56,124 nt of DNA from a virus: positions 1-56,124 of IMG/VR virus record IMGVR_UViG_3300010399_000044; one strand, written 5' to 3'. The notes beneath the pieces are model-generated. The model ran no database searches. It saw only the letters and a program-made list of their open reading frames with translations, and was not told the DNA's origin. The position numbers and the translations under genes are program-made. Below, piece after piece: positions 4,976-13,722 of this stretch (within the stretch, counting starts at the first letter, position 1; each line of letters begins with the position of its first letter).

Positions 4976-6448
4976 ATGGTTCTCCCAGCCTCTGTGCCTA
5001 CCGGCACCGTGACCGGCACCTGGTACACCCCCGCAGGGGCGTTGGCTGTCGGCACCATCGTGTTCCTCCTTCTGGAGTCGATCGAGATCCCCGACGACGC
5101 AGACGGGGTCGTGCTGCCTGTCAGGACCGTTGTAGACGTCCCCGCAGGCCAGTTGAACCAAACCCTCCCAGCAGGCACCTATCAGGTCTCCATGAGGCTC
5201 TCAGAGCTGTATAGGGCAACCAAGGTCGTGGCGATCACCGCAGGGGAAGCCCTGAACCTCCCCGATGCTGTAGGGATGCTTCTTCCAGACCCTGATCTGT
5301 ATGATCCGGTGCGCAGTGTCGATGGTTATTTCCCCGACGCCTATGGGAATATCGATCTCCCAGGCGGAGGCGGGGGCGGAGTTACGGACCACGGCGAACT
5401 CACAGGACTTGCAGACGACGACCACAGCCAGTATTTGACCACTACACGTGGTGATACTCGGTATTACACCAAGTCACAGTCGGATACGAGCCTCGCAGGC
5501 AAGGAGAATACCGGAGTAGCAGCAGGTCTTCTGGCGGCTCACGTCGCAGCAGCAGATCCTCATACCCAGTATCTCAAGGAAGCCGATGCAGCTCCGGTTG
5601 CTACGGCAGGTACTTATGCGAGTCTTACAGGTAAGCCAACCATTCCAGCACTGAGCGATGTTGCCGCACTTGTTGTGGGGCAGTCTAACTCAGCCGGTAC
5701 AGGAACAGCCTCTTCCAGGGAAGACCACACCCATAATGGTGTTCCTCAGTCTTTGCTGACCACCAAGGGCGATCTTGTTGTTGCTACCGCGAACAACACG
5801 GCTTCTCGGGTTGGCGTGGGTTCCAACGATCAGGTCCTTACTGCCGATTCCAGCACCGCAAGTGGTGTGAAGTGGGCAACCCCTTCGGGGGGTTCAGCCC
5901 CATTGTCGGAATCCGACTTCAACGGCTTCGCCGCGTGGAGTGGTGATCCTCTGTATTGGATGACCCGATCCGGGGTTGGTAATGGTGACGCTTCTGTTGT
6001 GCGTCTACCAGTCCAGGCAGGAAAGGCCATCAACAAGCTGTGGATTGCTGTGTCAACCGCCGGTTCTTATTCCGCCAACGGTGTTCCCAACCAGATGGGT
6101 ATCTGGGACGACACAGGAGCTTTGCTATCGCTGACTCCTGATGACCCGACATTGTACACATCCAATGGGTGGCGTTCGGGAACCCTGGTCACTCCGGTGG
6201 CTGCGGGTGCAGCCCGATTCTGCTATGTGGGTTTCATCCTGGGTGGTATGACCGGAGTCCAGTTGTTCTACCCCTCGTCCGCGAGTCTGGTAGGGGCAAC
6301 AGCCGAAGGAAACATCATCAACGGCGGTAACGAAACCAAGAGGCGCGCAGCCTACTTGACTTCGCAGACCTCCCTACCAAGTTCATTCACGCCATCAAGT
6401 GTTGGCACCGTAACCGCGTATATTCCGCTGGTTGCCATTTCAAGCTAA
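4976..6448 (+). CDS. Tail-fibre-like / receptor-binding structural protein
   Basis: 490 residues from the ATG at 4976; starts at 4934 (TTG) and 4949 (ATG) are also open, but none has a strong ribosome-binding site. An N-terminal beta-domain (about 1-110) is followed by a poly-Gly hinge (GGGGG, about residue 130). Then come repeats typical of phage fibres, DHGELTGLADDDHSQYL and DPHTQYL, with RGDTRYYTKSQSD, and a C-terminal domain of about 180 residues that probably faces the host. It lies between the tRNA cluster and the large terminase, away from the other tail genes. Role inferred from fibre-like repeats. Confidence 0.7.
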   Translation: MVLPASVPTGTVTGTWYTPAGALAVGTIVFLLLESIEIPDDADGVVLPVRTVVDVPAGQLNQTLPAGTYQVSMRLSELYRATKVVAITAGEALNLPDAVGMLLPDPDLYDPVRSVDGYFPDAYGNIDLPGGGGGGVTDHGELTGLADDDHSQYLTTTRGDTRYYTKSQSDTSLAGKENTGVAAGLLAAHVAAADPHTQYLKEADAAPVATAGTYASLTGKPTIPALSDVAALVVGQSNSAGTGTASSREDHTHNGVPQSLLTTKGDLVVATANNTASRVGVGSNDQVLTADSSTASGVKWATPSGGSAPLSESDFNGFAAWSGDPLYWMTRSGVGNGDASVVRLPVQAGKAINKLWIAVSTAGSYSANGVPNQMGIWDDTGALLSLTPDDPTLYTSNGWRSGTLVTPVAAGAARFCYVGFILGGMTGVQLFYPSSASLVGATAEGNIINGGNETKRRAAYLTSQTSLPSSFTPSSVGTVTAYIPLVAISS

Positions 6449-6457
6449 GGAGCATCA

Positions 6458-8134
6458 ATGGGTTCGCCACCTCTTGCTCCTGCACCGGCTCACATCGTTG
6501 GCCCCACCTGGCAAAGGCTGGAAAATGGGGACTTCTATCTCCCCGAATTTACTCTGGGGGACGAGATCGTCAACTGGATGTGGAAGTATGTGGTCCAGCC
6601 TTCTGGGCCACGTGCGGGAGAGAATTTCCTTGTAACCGAGGAACAGTTCAGATTCCTACTGTGGTGGTACGCCATCGATGGTATGGGAAAGTTCATTTAC
6701 CGAAATGGTCTTCTACGCCGACTCAAGGGTTGGGGTAAGGACCCGCTTGCGGCGGCCATGGCGCTCGCAGAGCTGTGTGGTCCGGTCCAGTTCAGTCACT
6801 GGGATGAAAAGACAGGTAGGCCCGTGGGGAAGCCAAAGGCTTCGGCATGGATTCAGATCGCTGCGGTGTCCCAGGACCAGACTCGTAACACGTTCACCCT
6901 TTTTCCGGCTATGGCCTCCAAGGTCATGAAGGAAGAGTTCGGACTTGAGGTTCACAAGACCATCATCTATTCGCGTGCGGGTGGGATGATCGAGTCGGTA
7001 ACGTCAAGTCCGCTTGCTCTTGAGGGCAAGCGTCCAACCTTCGTCATCAAGAATGAGACCCAGTGGTGGATCGAATCCAATCAGGGTCTTGAAATGGCCA
7101 ACATCATCCGAGGTAACGTCACCAAGGGTGCTTACGGCACGTGTCGTTCTCTGTCGATCTGCAATGCTCACCGTCCTGGTGAGGAATCGGATGCGGAACG
7201 GGACTGGGACGCGTGGCAGCAGCAGCAAGCAGGTGAGGCTGTAAAGACCGGTTTCCTCTACGATGCACTTGAAGCTCCTGCGGACACACCAGTCGGTGAA
7301 ATCGCTGAGCTGATGGAAGACGAAGAGGCGTACCTAGCAGCCATTCAGCGGCTCCGTGAGGGCCTGGAAATCTGCAAGGGTGACGCGGACTGGCTAGACA
7401 CGGACACGATCGTAGAATCGATCCTGGACGTGCGTGAAGACGTCACGGAGTCACGACGCAAGTTCCTGAACCAGATCAACGCAGCCGAAGATGCTTGGGT
7501 GTCTCCACGAGAATGGGACAAGTGCCTGGGTGTCAAGCTGGAACCGCTCCGTCCTGGTGACCGTATCACCATGGGATTCGATGGTAGTAAGTCCTCGGAC
7601 TGGACAGCCCTGGTGGCGTGTCGAGTAGAAGACGCGGCTATCTTCCCCATCAAGATTTGGAATCCGGAGAAGTACGGCGGTGAGGTTCCTCGCGAGGATG
7701 TGAACAACACGGTGGACTGGGCATTCGCTCAGTATGATGTCGTGGGATTCAGGTCTGACGTCAAGGAATTCGAATCGTATGTTGATGCCTGGGGTGCTGC
7801 GTATGGAAAGAAGCTGAAGCTCAAGGCAACAGCCAAGCACCCAGTTGCGTATGATATGCGTTCCAACATCAAGGCGTTCACACTCGATTGCGAGCGCTTC
7901 CAGGATGCGGTTCTTGAACAAGAACTGGTCCACAACGGCGACGTCGCGCTTCGACGGCACGTGTTGAACGCCATCCGGCGTCCAAACAACTTTGGGATCT
8001 CCATCAGTAAGGCTACCAAGGACTCATCGCGGAAGATTGATGCGGCAGTCTGTGCGGTGCTTGCTTTCGGAGCCCGACAGGAGTTCCTTATGAGTAAGTC
8101 GAATAAGAAGAAGGGAGTTGCAATCCTGCGATGA
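6458..8134 (+). CDS. Terminase large subunit
   Basis: 558 residues. The ATPase domain has a Walker A variant, LKGWGKDPLAAA (about 89-100), and a Walker B region, TFVIKNETQ (about 192-200). The nuclease domain begins near 371 with MGFDGSKSSDW, whose Asp would bind metal, followed by the GFRSDVKEFE segment. It pumps DNA into the procapsid and cuts it. The ATG is 9 bp after the fibre stop with AAGGAG upstream, and the end overlaps the portal start by 4 bp (ATGA). The length is normal for the family. Confidence 0.95.
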   Translation: MGSPPLAPAPAHIVGPTWQRLENGDFYLPEFTLGDEIVNWMWKYVVQPSGPRAGENFLVTEEQFRFLLWWYAIDGMGKFIYRNGLLRRLKGWGKDPLAAAMALAELCGPVQFSHWDEKTGRPVGKPKASAWIQIAAVSQDQTRNTFTLFPAMASKVMKEEFGLEVHKTIIYSRAGGMIESVTSSPLALEGKRPTFVIKNETQWWIESNQGLEMANIIRGNVTKGAYGTCRSLSICNAHRPGEESDAERDWDAWQQQQAGEAVKTGFLYDALEAPADTPVGEIAELMEDEEAYLAAIQRLREGLEICKGDADWLDTDTIVESILDVREDVTESRRKFLNQINAAEDAWVSPREWDKCLGVKLEPLRPGDRITMGFDGSKSSDWTALVACRVEDAAIFPIKIWNPEKYGGEVPREDVNNTVDWAFAQYDVVGFRSDVKEFESYVDAWGAAYGKKLKLKATAKHPVAYDMRSNIKAFTLDCERFQDAVLEQELVHNGDVALRRHVLNAIRRPNNFGISISKATKDSSRKIDAAVCAVLAFGARQEFLMSKSNKKKGVAILR

Positions 8135-9534
8135 GTGAATACGACAAGACAGTAGACGATCTGGTCAATGCGCTAAACGGCCGAAAGGGCCGGCTCAAAG
8201 AAAACCAGGCGTACTACGAGTCCGAATACCGACTCAAGGCGCTGGGTTTGTCAACCCCTCCTGAGCTTCGACACATGACGGCCGCTATTGGTTGGCCCCG
8301 AATGTATCTTGACAGTCTCGAAGAGAGGCTGGACCTGGAAGATTTCCGCAATGCGGATCAGGCTGAAGTCGATGAGCGTCTGCGCTCGTGGTGGCAGGCC
8401 AACTTCCTTGACGCAGAATCAGGTTTGGGTCACCTGGAAGCAATGATCCATGGCGTTGCTTATATCACGGTTGCCGCCCCTGGCGACGACGATGACAACC
8501 CGGACATCCCGATTATCCGCGTGGAGTCCCCGTTCAATTTCATCGCGAAGCAGAACAAGCGCACCAAAAAGCTGGACGAAGGTCTTCGTCTGTACAAGCA
8601 TCCCACCATTCCCAAGGAGGATATGGCTACGCTGCTCCTGCCCGACAGGACTGTGTACCTAGCCCGTGGTGGACCGTTTGCACAGTGGAAGGTTGACGAG
8701 GTTATCCAGCATGATCTCGACCGTGTGTTGGCCACCCAGTTGGTGAACCGAGAACGACTGACCGAGTCCTACGGCAAGTCCGAGATCACCCCTGAGCTTC
8801 GTTCGGCAACGGATGCTGCTTCACGGATCATGATGAACCTTCAGACTGCCTCCGAACTAATGGCGATTCCACAGCGTGTGCTCTTTGGTATCGACCGAGA
8901 CGAACTACCTACAGACCCTGACAATCCAGGTGCGGCCATGGAAGCATACATGGCACGTATCCTGGCGTTCGAGAATGAGAACGGCAAGGGTATGCAATTT
9001 TCTGCTGCGGATCTGCGGAACTTTACCGAGTCCCTCCAGGAACTGGCCAAGCAGGTAGCCTCGTACACAGGTCTTCCACCACAGTATCTGTCGTTCTCTT
9101 CGGAGAACCCGGCAAGTGCTGAGGCAATCAAGTCGGCAGAGTCCCGTTTGGTCAAGAAGACCGAGCGCAAGGCCCGCATGTTCGGACAAGCATGGGAAGA
9201 CACCATGCGTCTGGGGATGCTGGTCATGGACGGTTCGATTCCGAAGGATGCTTACCAGCTCGAATCGGTATGGCGTGATCCTTCGACTCCTACCTTCGCG
9301 GCTAAGTCTGATGGTGTTGTCAAGCTTCAGCAGGCTGGAATCATCCCGGTTGAACAGGCTCGTATCGAGATGGGTTACTCGGATGTCCAGCGCAAGCAAA
9401 TGCGTGAGTGGGATAAGGATGACCCCGTAGCCCAGATGAACGCCTTGCTGCTTGATGGTACTGCGAAGACCAATGAGCAGATTGGCAAGGTTGATCCTAA
9501 TGCTGCTAACCCAGCTTCACAAAAGACAGCGTAG
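8131..9534 (+). CDS. Portal protein
   Basis: 467 residues, of the SPP1 Gp6-like portal family of actinobacteriophages. The opening helical region has AIGWPRMYLDSLEERLDLEDF. Residues about 300-340 contain LAKQVASYTGLPPQYLSFSSENPASAEAI, the stretch that precedes the crown and stem. Twelve copies would form the channel at the capsid vertex, bind the terminase and later the connector proteins. The start overlaps the terminase stop. The end overlaps the MuF gene by about 35 bp. Confidence 0.93.
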   Translation: MSEYDKTVDDLVNALNGRKGRLKENQAYYESEYRLKALGLSTPPELRHMTAAIGWPRMYLDSLEERLDLEDFRNADQAEVDERLRSWWQANFLDAESGLGHLEAMIHGVAYITVAAPGDDDDNPDIPIIRVESPFNFIAKQNKRTKKLDEGLRLYKHPTIPKEDMATLLLPDRTVYLARGGPFAQWKVDEVIQHDLDRVLATQLVNRERLTESYGKSEITPELRSATDAASRIMMNLQTASELMAIPQRVLFGIDRDELPTDPDNPGAAMEAYMARILAFENENGKGMQFSAADLRNFTESLQELAKQVASYTGLPPQYLSFSSENPASAEAIKSAESRLVKKTERKARMFGQAWEDTMRLGMLVMDGSIPKDAYQLESVWRDPSTPTFAAKSDGVVKLQQAGIIPVEQARIEMGYSDVQRKQMREWDKDDPVAQMNALLLDGTAKTNEQIGKVDPNAANPASQKTA

Positions 9535-10294
9535 TATCTCAGCCCGCGTAATGCGGCTGATGCTACAGGTACTCCTCCCGTTCTTGTTCATTCCACTCAC
9601 TTCGCAGGTGTGGTCTGACATCGTGCAAAGCATTTTCCCTCTGGTCAACCAAGCCCGGACGGAAAGTGCTTTGCTTGCGCGGGAGTACTACGATACACAG
9701 CGGAAGAACCACACAGGTGATGACGACAGGTTCGACATCGATCTTCCGTCGTATGAATACGACTGGTTCTACGAAGCAATGTTCCCGTCGAAGAAGGCGT
9801 TTCAGTCAGGTAACACCAGCTTGGGCCAAGCGGTCCAGGCTGGGTTCCGGGCTGTCAAGGAAGTAGAGAATGGTGGTCGAAGGACTATCCGGAACGCAGT
9901 CGAACAAGACGGTTCCGCACTGGGTTGGGCTCGTGTGGCAACGGGCCGTGAGACCTGTGGTTTCTGTTTGATGTTGGTGTCACGAGGTCCGGTCTACCAG
10001 TCCGCAGAGTCGGCTGGTCTGAACACGGACGACACAACCGCCCTTGACATCCTGGACGAGAACGACACAGAAGCGTTCAACGAGCTGATGACCAGGTTCC
10101 ATCCAAATTGTGACTGCAAGGTTGTTCCGGTCTTCGACCGGATGGACTGGCAGGGCAGGGATGATTACCTCGCAGCCAGGGACACATGGATTGAAACCAC
10201 TAAGGGCCTCTCCGGGCGGGATGCTCTTAATGCGTTTCGCCGTGCTATCGAAGACAACCAAGTCGATCCAGAAGAGTTTGCAGTAGTCAGGTAG
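9500..10294 (+). CDS. MuF-like minor head protein
   Basis: 264 residues from the ATG at 9500, chosen because AAGG lies 9 bp upstream; further in-frame starts at 9452 and 9473 lie deeper in the portal gene. A helical N-terminal half is followed by a MuF-type C-terminal domain with RETCGFCLMLVSRG (about 155-168) and FHPNCDCKVVPVF (about 203-215), four cysteines that may bind metal. MuF proteins are packaged in the head and sit beside the portal. No toxin domain is visible at the end. Confidence 0.85.
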   Translation: MLLTQLHKRQRSISARVMRLMLQVLLPFLFIPLTSQVWSDIVQSIFPLVNQARTESALLAREYYDTQRKNHTGDDDRFDIDLPSYEYDWFYEAMFPSKKAFQSGNTSLGQAVQAGFRAVKEVENGGRRTIRNAVEQDGSALGWARVATGRETCGFCLMLVSRGPVYQSAESAGLNTDDTTALDILDENDTEAFNELMTRFHPNCDCKVVPVFDRMDWQGRDDYLAARDTWIETTKGLSGRDALNAFRRAIEDNQVDPEEFAVVR

Positions 10295-10337
10295 ATCGGC
10301 CTGGAGCCGATCCCAACAACATCCCCAGGAGGGATTC

Positions 10338-10835
10338 ATGTCCGACGACAACAAGTCCGCCACGACCGACACCGGCACCCAGGGTAACACCGCTGAGCTT
10401 CCGGAATGGGGTCGTCGGGCTATTGCTGAGGCTAACGCCGAAGCTGCCAGGTACCGAATCAAGGCCCAGACTGCTGCCGATGAGGCTAAGGCTGCGGCCA
10501 AGGCTGAATACGATGCGCAGCTCCAGGCTTTGGCCCAGGAGAAGACCTCCATTATGGGGGAACGTGATAACGCGGTGACCGGGCTTACCAAGCTCAAGGT
10601 CGCCATTGCGGCTGATGTTCCGGGTGAACAGGCCGTGGCTTTTGCAGATTTGCTCAAGGGAAGCACTGAGGATGAGCTGAACGCACACGCGAAGCAGCTC
10701 AAGGAGATGTTCGGTACTCCTGCCGGAAGGCAGCGTGCGACCGATCGTTCCCAGAGTGCGGGTGGTAACGCAAGTGGCGTGAAGACCCCGGCTGAGCTGT
10801 TTGCCGACATGGTCCAAAGTAATCTCAAGAAGTAA
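10338..10835 (+). CDS. Capsid scaffolding protein
   Basis: 165 residues, highly charged and Ala/Glu-rich. A long predicted coiled coil (about residues 25-75, RAIAEANAEAARYRIKA...) and a basic C-terminal helix (PAELFADMVQSNLKK) match the usual capsid-binding end of scaffolds. It sits between MuF and capsid as in most siphoviruses. AGGAGG lies 6 bp before the ATG. The assignment rests on composition and position. Confidence 0.88.
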   Translation: MSDDNKSATTDTGTQGNTAELPEWGRRAIAEANAEAARYRIKAQTAADEAKAAAKAEYDAQLQALAQEKTSIMGERDNAVTGLTKLKVAIAADVPGEQAVAFADLLKGSTEDELNAHAKQLKEMFGTPAGRQRATDRSQSAGGNASGVKTPAELFADMVQSNLKK

Positions 10836-10847
10836 GGAAACGCCGAA

Positions 10848-11846
10848 ATGGCAATGATCAATGAGCTTGCTCCGAATACTACCAACGACCACCAGGGTCG
10901 TCTTGCGTATGTTCCGGATGACCTTCTGCCCCCAGAGATCGTAGGGGCTATTTTCGAGCAGGCGCAGGAGACTTCGCTTGTTCTCCGTCTGGGTGAGCGT
11001 ATCCCCGTCTCGTACGGTGAGACCGTTATCCCGATCCAGACGAAGCGTCCTGAGGTTGGCCAGGTTGGTACTGGTACGACCAACGCGCTCCGAGAGGGTG
11101 GCACCAAGCCACTGTCGGGTGTTGCGTGGGATACCCAGTCCTTCAGCCCAATCAAGCTGGCCACGATCGTGACCGTGTCCGAGGAGTTTGCTCGTACCAA
11201 CCCACAGGGTTTCTACAGCAAGATTCAGTCGGATATGGCTCTCGCGATCGGGCGTGGTATCGACCTCGCGGTCTTCCACGGTAAGCAGCCTCTGACTGGT
11301 GGTGCCCTGTCGGGTATCACGTCTACCAACGTTCTCAACAACACCACTAACGTGGTCAACCTGGACACCGTGCCAGGTCCTGGGAACCTGTATGACGAGC
11401 TGATCGCGGGCTACGAGATGATCGACCCCGAGACGGACTTCGATGGTTGGGCTGTTGACACCCGATTCCGTGCACGCCTGATTCGTGAGGGTGCCGAGCG
11501 CGATGCGAACGGTAACCTGGTGAACCCGGCTGGGATCAACTTCAATGGTACCCGAGGCAACATCCTCGGCTTCCCTGCGGAGTATGGTAAGGCTGTCAAG
11601 GGTGACCTGGGTGCGGCTACGGCCAGCACTACCCAGATCATTGGTGGAGACTTCTCGCAGCTCCGATGGGGCTTCGCGGACGAGGTCCGAATCAAGATTT
11701 CGGATCAGGCCACACTGACTGATGGCGTTTCCAGCATCTCCATGTGGCAGACCAACCAGATTGCCCTGCTGATCGAGGTCACCTTCGGTTGGATCGTGGG
11801 TAACCTGGACGGCTTCGTGAAGTTCACGAACCCATCGGGTAGCTAA
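10848..11846 (+). CDS. Major capsid protein (HK97 fold)
   Basis: 332 residues, matching the HK97-type capsid proteins of actinobacteriophages. The N-terminal arm is followed by the E-loop region (VSYGETVIPIQTKRPEVGQVG), the spine helix (SEEFARTNPQGFYSKIQSDMA) and a P-domain/A-domain mix ending in LIEVTFGWIVGNLDGFVKF. It has no long N-terminal delta domain, consistent with a separate scaffold gene. AAGGAAACG is upstream of the ATG. Confidence 0.93.
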   Translation: MAMINELAPNTTNDHQGRLAYVPDDLLPPEIVGAIFEQAQETSLVLRLGERIPVSYGETVIPIQTKRPEVGQVGTGTTNALREGGTKPLSGVAWDTQSFSPIKLATIVTVSEEFARTNPQGFYSKIQSDMALAIGRGIDLAVFHGKQPLTGGALSGITSTNVLNNTTNVVNLDTVPGPGNLYDELIAGYEMIDPETDFDGWAVDTRFRARLIREGAERDANGNLVNPAGINFNGTRGNILGFPAEYGKAVKGDLGAATASTTQIIGGDFSQLRWGFADEVRIKISDQATLTDGVSSISMWQTNQIALLIEVTFGWIVGNLDGFVKFTNPSGS

Positions 11847-11852
11847 TTCGTA

Positions 11853-11913
11853 GGGTGCAGGTTCCTCTTGGCTAGAGGATTAAACAGTGATAGTCCGGGC
11901 ACGGCCTGCGCCC
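11853..11913 (+). other. Structured RNA element between capsid and glycosyltransferase
   Basis: GGGTGCAGG (11853-11861) pairs with CCTGCGCCC (11905-11913; one GT pair), enclosing CCTC/GAGG (11864-11867/11875-11878). It lies in the 86-bp gap after the capsid gene, with the ribosome-binding site AAGGAG just after it. It could lower expression of the genes after the capsid. No T-run is present. Confidence 0.45.
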
Positions 11914-11932
11914 CACTACAAGGAGTCCGCCA

Positions 11933-12898
11933 ATGCGTGTAGCAGTTCTAGTACATTTCTATGTTCCTTTTCGATGTGCGGGCTCCGAAACGATGCTCCA
12001 CTCCATGACGAAGGAACTCCTTGCGGCAGGCCATGAAGTCGTGGTCTTCGCTACGGTGATGCCAGAAGCCCCGGTACATTATGAGTACGAGGGTGTAGAG
12101 GTTATCGTCACCAATATCATCTACGCACGACAGAACATCATGACATGGAAGCCTGATGTCATCATCACCCACCATGACAACACGATCCGTGCGAACAACA
12201 TCGCCAAGAAGCTTGGCATTCCGTTGGTTTTCCTGTGCCACAACGACATGCACGGTGTGGAACAGGTGTTCGATCTACAGCCCGAGTTCGTGGTGTTCAA
12301 CTCGGAATGGCTGAAATACAAGTTGGAACGCCTGGGGATGCGTTCCATGATTGTGCATCCCCCTGTTTTTCCGGAGCAGCACAAGACAACCCCCGGCACC
12401 AAAGTCACTCTGGTGAACCTGAATGAGCACAAGGGTTCACAGATCCTGTATGCCCTTGCACGTCGTATGCCAGATGTAGAGTTCCTGGCAGTAGAAGGTG
12501 GTCATGGAACACAGATCATGCCACCCCCTGATCTGAACAACGTGGACTTCGTGAAGCACACAGACCAGATGCGGGATGAGGTCTGGTCACAGACCAAGAT
12601 CCTGTTGATGCCATCCTTCTACGAGTCGTACGGCATGGTTGGGGTCGAGGCGAATGCCTCGGGGATTCCGGTTATCTGTAATCCGACTCCAGGTCTTCTG
12701 GAGTCGCAGGGCCCCGACGGGATCTTTGTCGACCGTGATGATCTGGACATGTATGAATCCGAAATCCGACGACTCTTGCAACCACAGGAGTGGGAAGCAG
12801 CTTCCAAGCTTGCTCTGAAGAGGTCGGCAGAACTAGACCCCAAGGTCGAAATGACGGCCTGGGTCAACGAACTCGAAAGGCTGGTCGATGGGAGTTAA
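11933..12898 (+). CDS. Glycosyltransferase, GT4 family (GT-B fold)
   Basis: 321 residues. The N-terminal Rossmann half starts MRVAVLVHFYVPFRCAGSE. The C-terminal half holds the donor-binding signature FYESYGMVGVEANASG (about 224-239), an EX7E-type motif, preceded by TLVNLNEHKGSQ. GT4 enzymes transfer sugars from nucleotide donors. The gene lies between major capsid and head-tail connectors. Phage-encoded glycosyltransferases that decorate virion proteins are known in some mycobacteriophages, so the capsid is the likeliest substrate, but that is inference. Its end overlaps the next gene by 11 bp. Confidence 0.87.
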   Translation: MRVAVLVHFYVPFRCAGSETMLHSMTKELLAAGHEVVVFATVMPEAPVHYEYEGVEVIVTNIIYARQNIMTWKPDVIITHHDNTIRANNIAKKLGIPLVFLCHNDMHGVEQVFDLQPEFVVFNSEWLKYKLERLGMRSMIVHPPVFPEQHKTTPGTKVTLVNLNEHKGSQILYALARRMPDVEFLAVEGGHGTQIMPPPDLNNVDFVKHTDQMRDEVWSQTKILLMPSFYESYGMVGVEANASGIPVICNPTPGLLESQGPDGIFVDRDDLDMYESEIRRLLQPQEWEAASKLALKRSAELDPKVEMTAWVNELERLVDGS

Positions 12899-13076
12899 GA
12901 TCCGAAGTAGCAACGGCGTGGTCGTAGAGGCGTCTGAGAGCAACGCTAAGCGCCTAGTAGAGCAATCCGGGTGGCATTACCTCAAAGAGGTGCCCGAGTC
13001 CGTACAGACGATCTCAGGGCCTGTTACGCCCAAGAAGCGGGGTCGTCCCCCCAAGCAGAAGGAAACCGATGACTAA
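12888..13076 (+). CDS. Small AT-hook-like protein in the head operon
   Basis: 62 residues. The first half is a compact alpha/beta stretch with SNAKRLVEQSGWHYLKEV, resembling the small fold often found just after capsid genes. The tail TPKKRGRPPKQKETDD contains a textbook AT-hook core (KRGRPPK), which would bind the minor groove of AT-rich DNA. It overlaps the genes on both sides (11 bp and 8 bp). It could be a minor head protein that touches packaged DNA. Function not established. Confidence 0.6.
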   Translation: MGVKIRSSNGVVVEASESNAKRLVEQSGWHYLKEVPESVQTISGPVTPKKRGRPPKQKETDD

Positions 13077-13290
13077 GACTGCGCCCATTACGGGCTACCG
13101 CGACCTATCCGATGAGGAGCTTCGCATCGCGAACGAGCTGAAGGAGCTGGCATCCCTTGTGGGTGACCATGTCGAAGCCGTGTTCGCCCGTGAAGACACC
13201 GATAAGCGTTGGGCTGCTATTGCCCGAACCGATCTTCAGACCGGATTCATGGCACTGATCCGTTCGGTGCTGCGTCCGACTACGTTCTAA
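13069..13290 (+). CDS. Acb2/Tad1-like cyclic oligonucleotide sponge candidate
   Basis: 73 residues, mostly helical. The start GYRDLSDEELRIANELKELA and the end RTDLQTGFMALIRSVLRPTTF match what I know of the Acb2 (also called Tad1-like) hairpin family. Its members form hexamers and bind cyclic di- and trinucleotides, blocking CBASS immunity. In the characterised PaMx33 Acb2, Tyr11 and Lys26 bind cGAMP; here Tyr10 and Lys25 have the same spacing. Family members are often encoded beside head genes, as here between the capsid and connector genes. Assignment is from memory of the family; binding is inferred. Confidence 0.72.
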   Translation: MTKTAPITGYRDLSDEELRIANELKELASLVGDHVEAVFAREDTDKRWAAIARTDLQTGFMALIRSVLRPTTF

Positions 13291-13299
13291 GGAGTTTCA

Positions 13300-13722
13300 G
13301 TGGCCTATGCAACACCACAGGATGTAGTAGACCGCTTGGGCAGGCCACTGGAAGCCGGGGAGACCACGATTGTCCAGACTCGTCTGAACGACGTGGAACT
13401 CATCATCCGTAATCGACTTCCTGATCTGGATACCCTGGTGGCAGACGGAACCCTGGATGTCGAAGTCGTTATCATGGTGGAAGCCGAAGCAATTCTTAGG
13501 CTGATCCGAAACCCAGAGGGGTACACCGCTGAAACAGATGGCAACTACTCCTATCAGATCAGTGTCAAGGTCGCGTCGGGTCGTATCGATATCCTCGCGT
13601 CCGAGTGGGCTCTACTGGGTGTGCGTGCGGGAGCTTATGTCATCCGGCCATACATCGGTCCTTACCCAGGACGCTGTTACCCGCCGTACCCATGGGAAGA
13701 TATTGGGAGTTGGCCAACATGA
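13300..13722 (+). CDS. Head-tail adaptor (Gp19/Gp15-type)
   Basis: 140 residues from a GTG with AAGGAG 5 bp upstream. The start YATPQDVVDRLGRPLEAGE and helical core EVVIMVEAEAILRLIRNPEG are typical of the phage Gp19/Gp15/Gp6 head-tail connector family, which docks onto the portal. The Pro/Tyr-rich tail PYIGPYPGRCYPPYPW is common in actinobacteriophage versions. Its stop overlaps the next start (ATGA). Confidence 0.85.
   Translation: MAYATPQDVVDRLGRPLEAGETTIVQTRLNDVELIIRNRLPDLDTLVADGTLDVEVVIMVEAEAILRLIRNPEGYTAETDGNYSYQISVKVASGRIDILASEWALLGVRAGAYVIRPYIGPYPGRCYPPYPWEDIGSWPT

Noticed and set aside
9980-11200. Long antisense frames over scaffold and capsid
   Set aside because: They mirror highly expressed genes on the other strand, lack ribosome-binding sites and show no domain.
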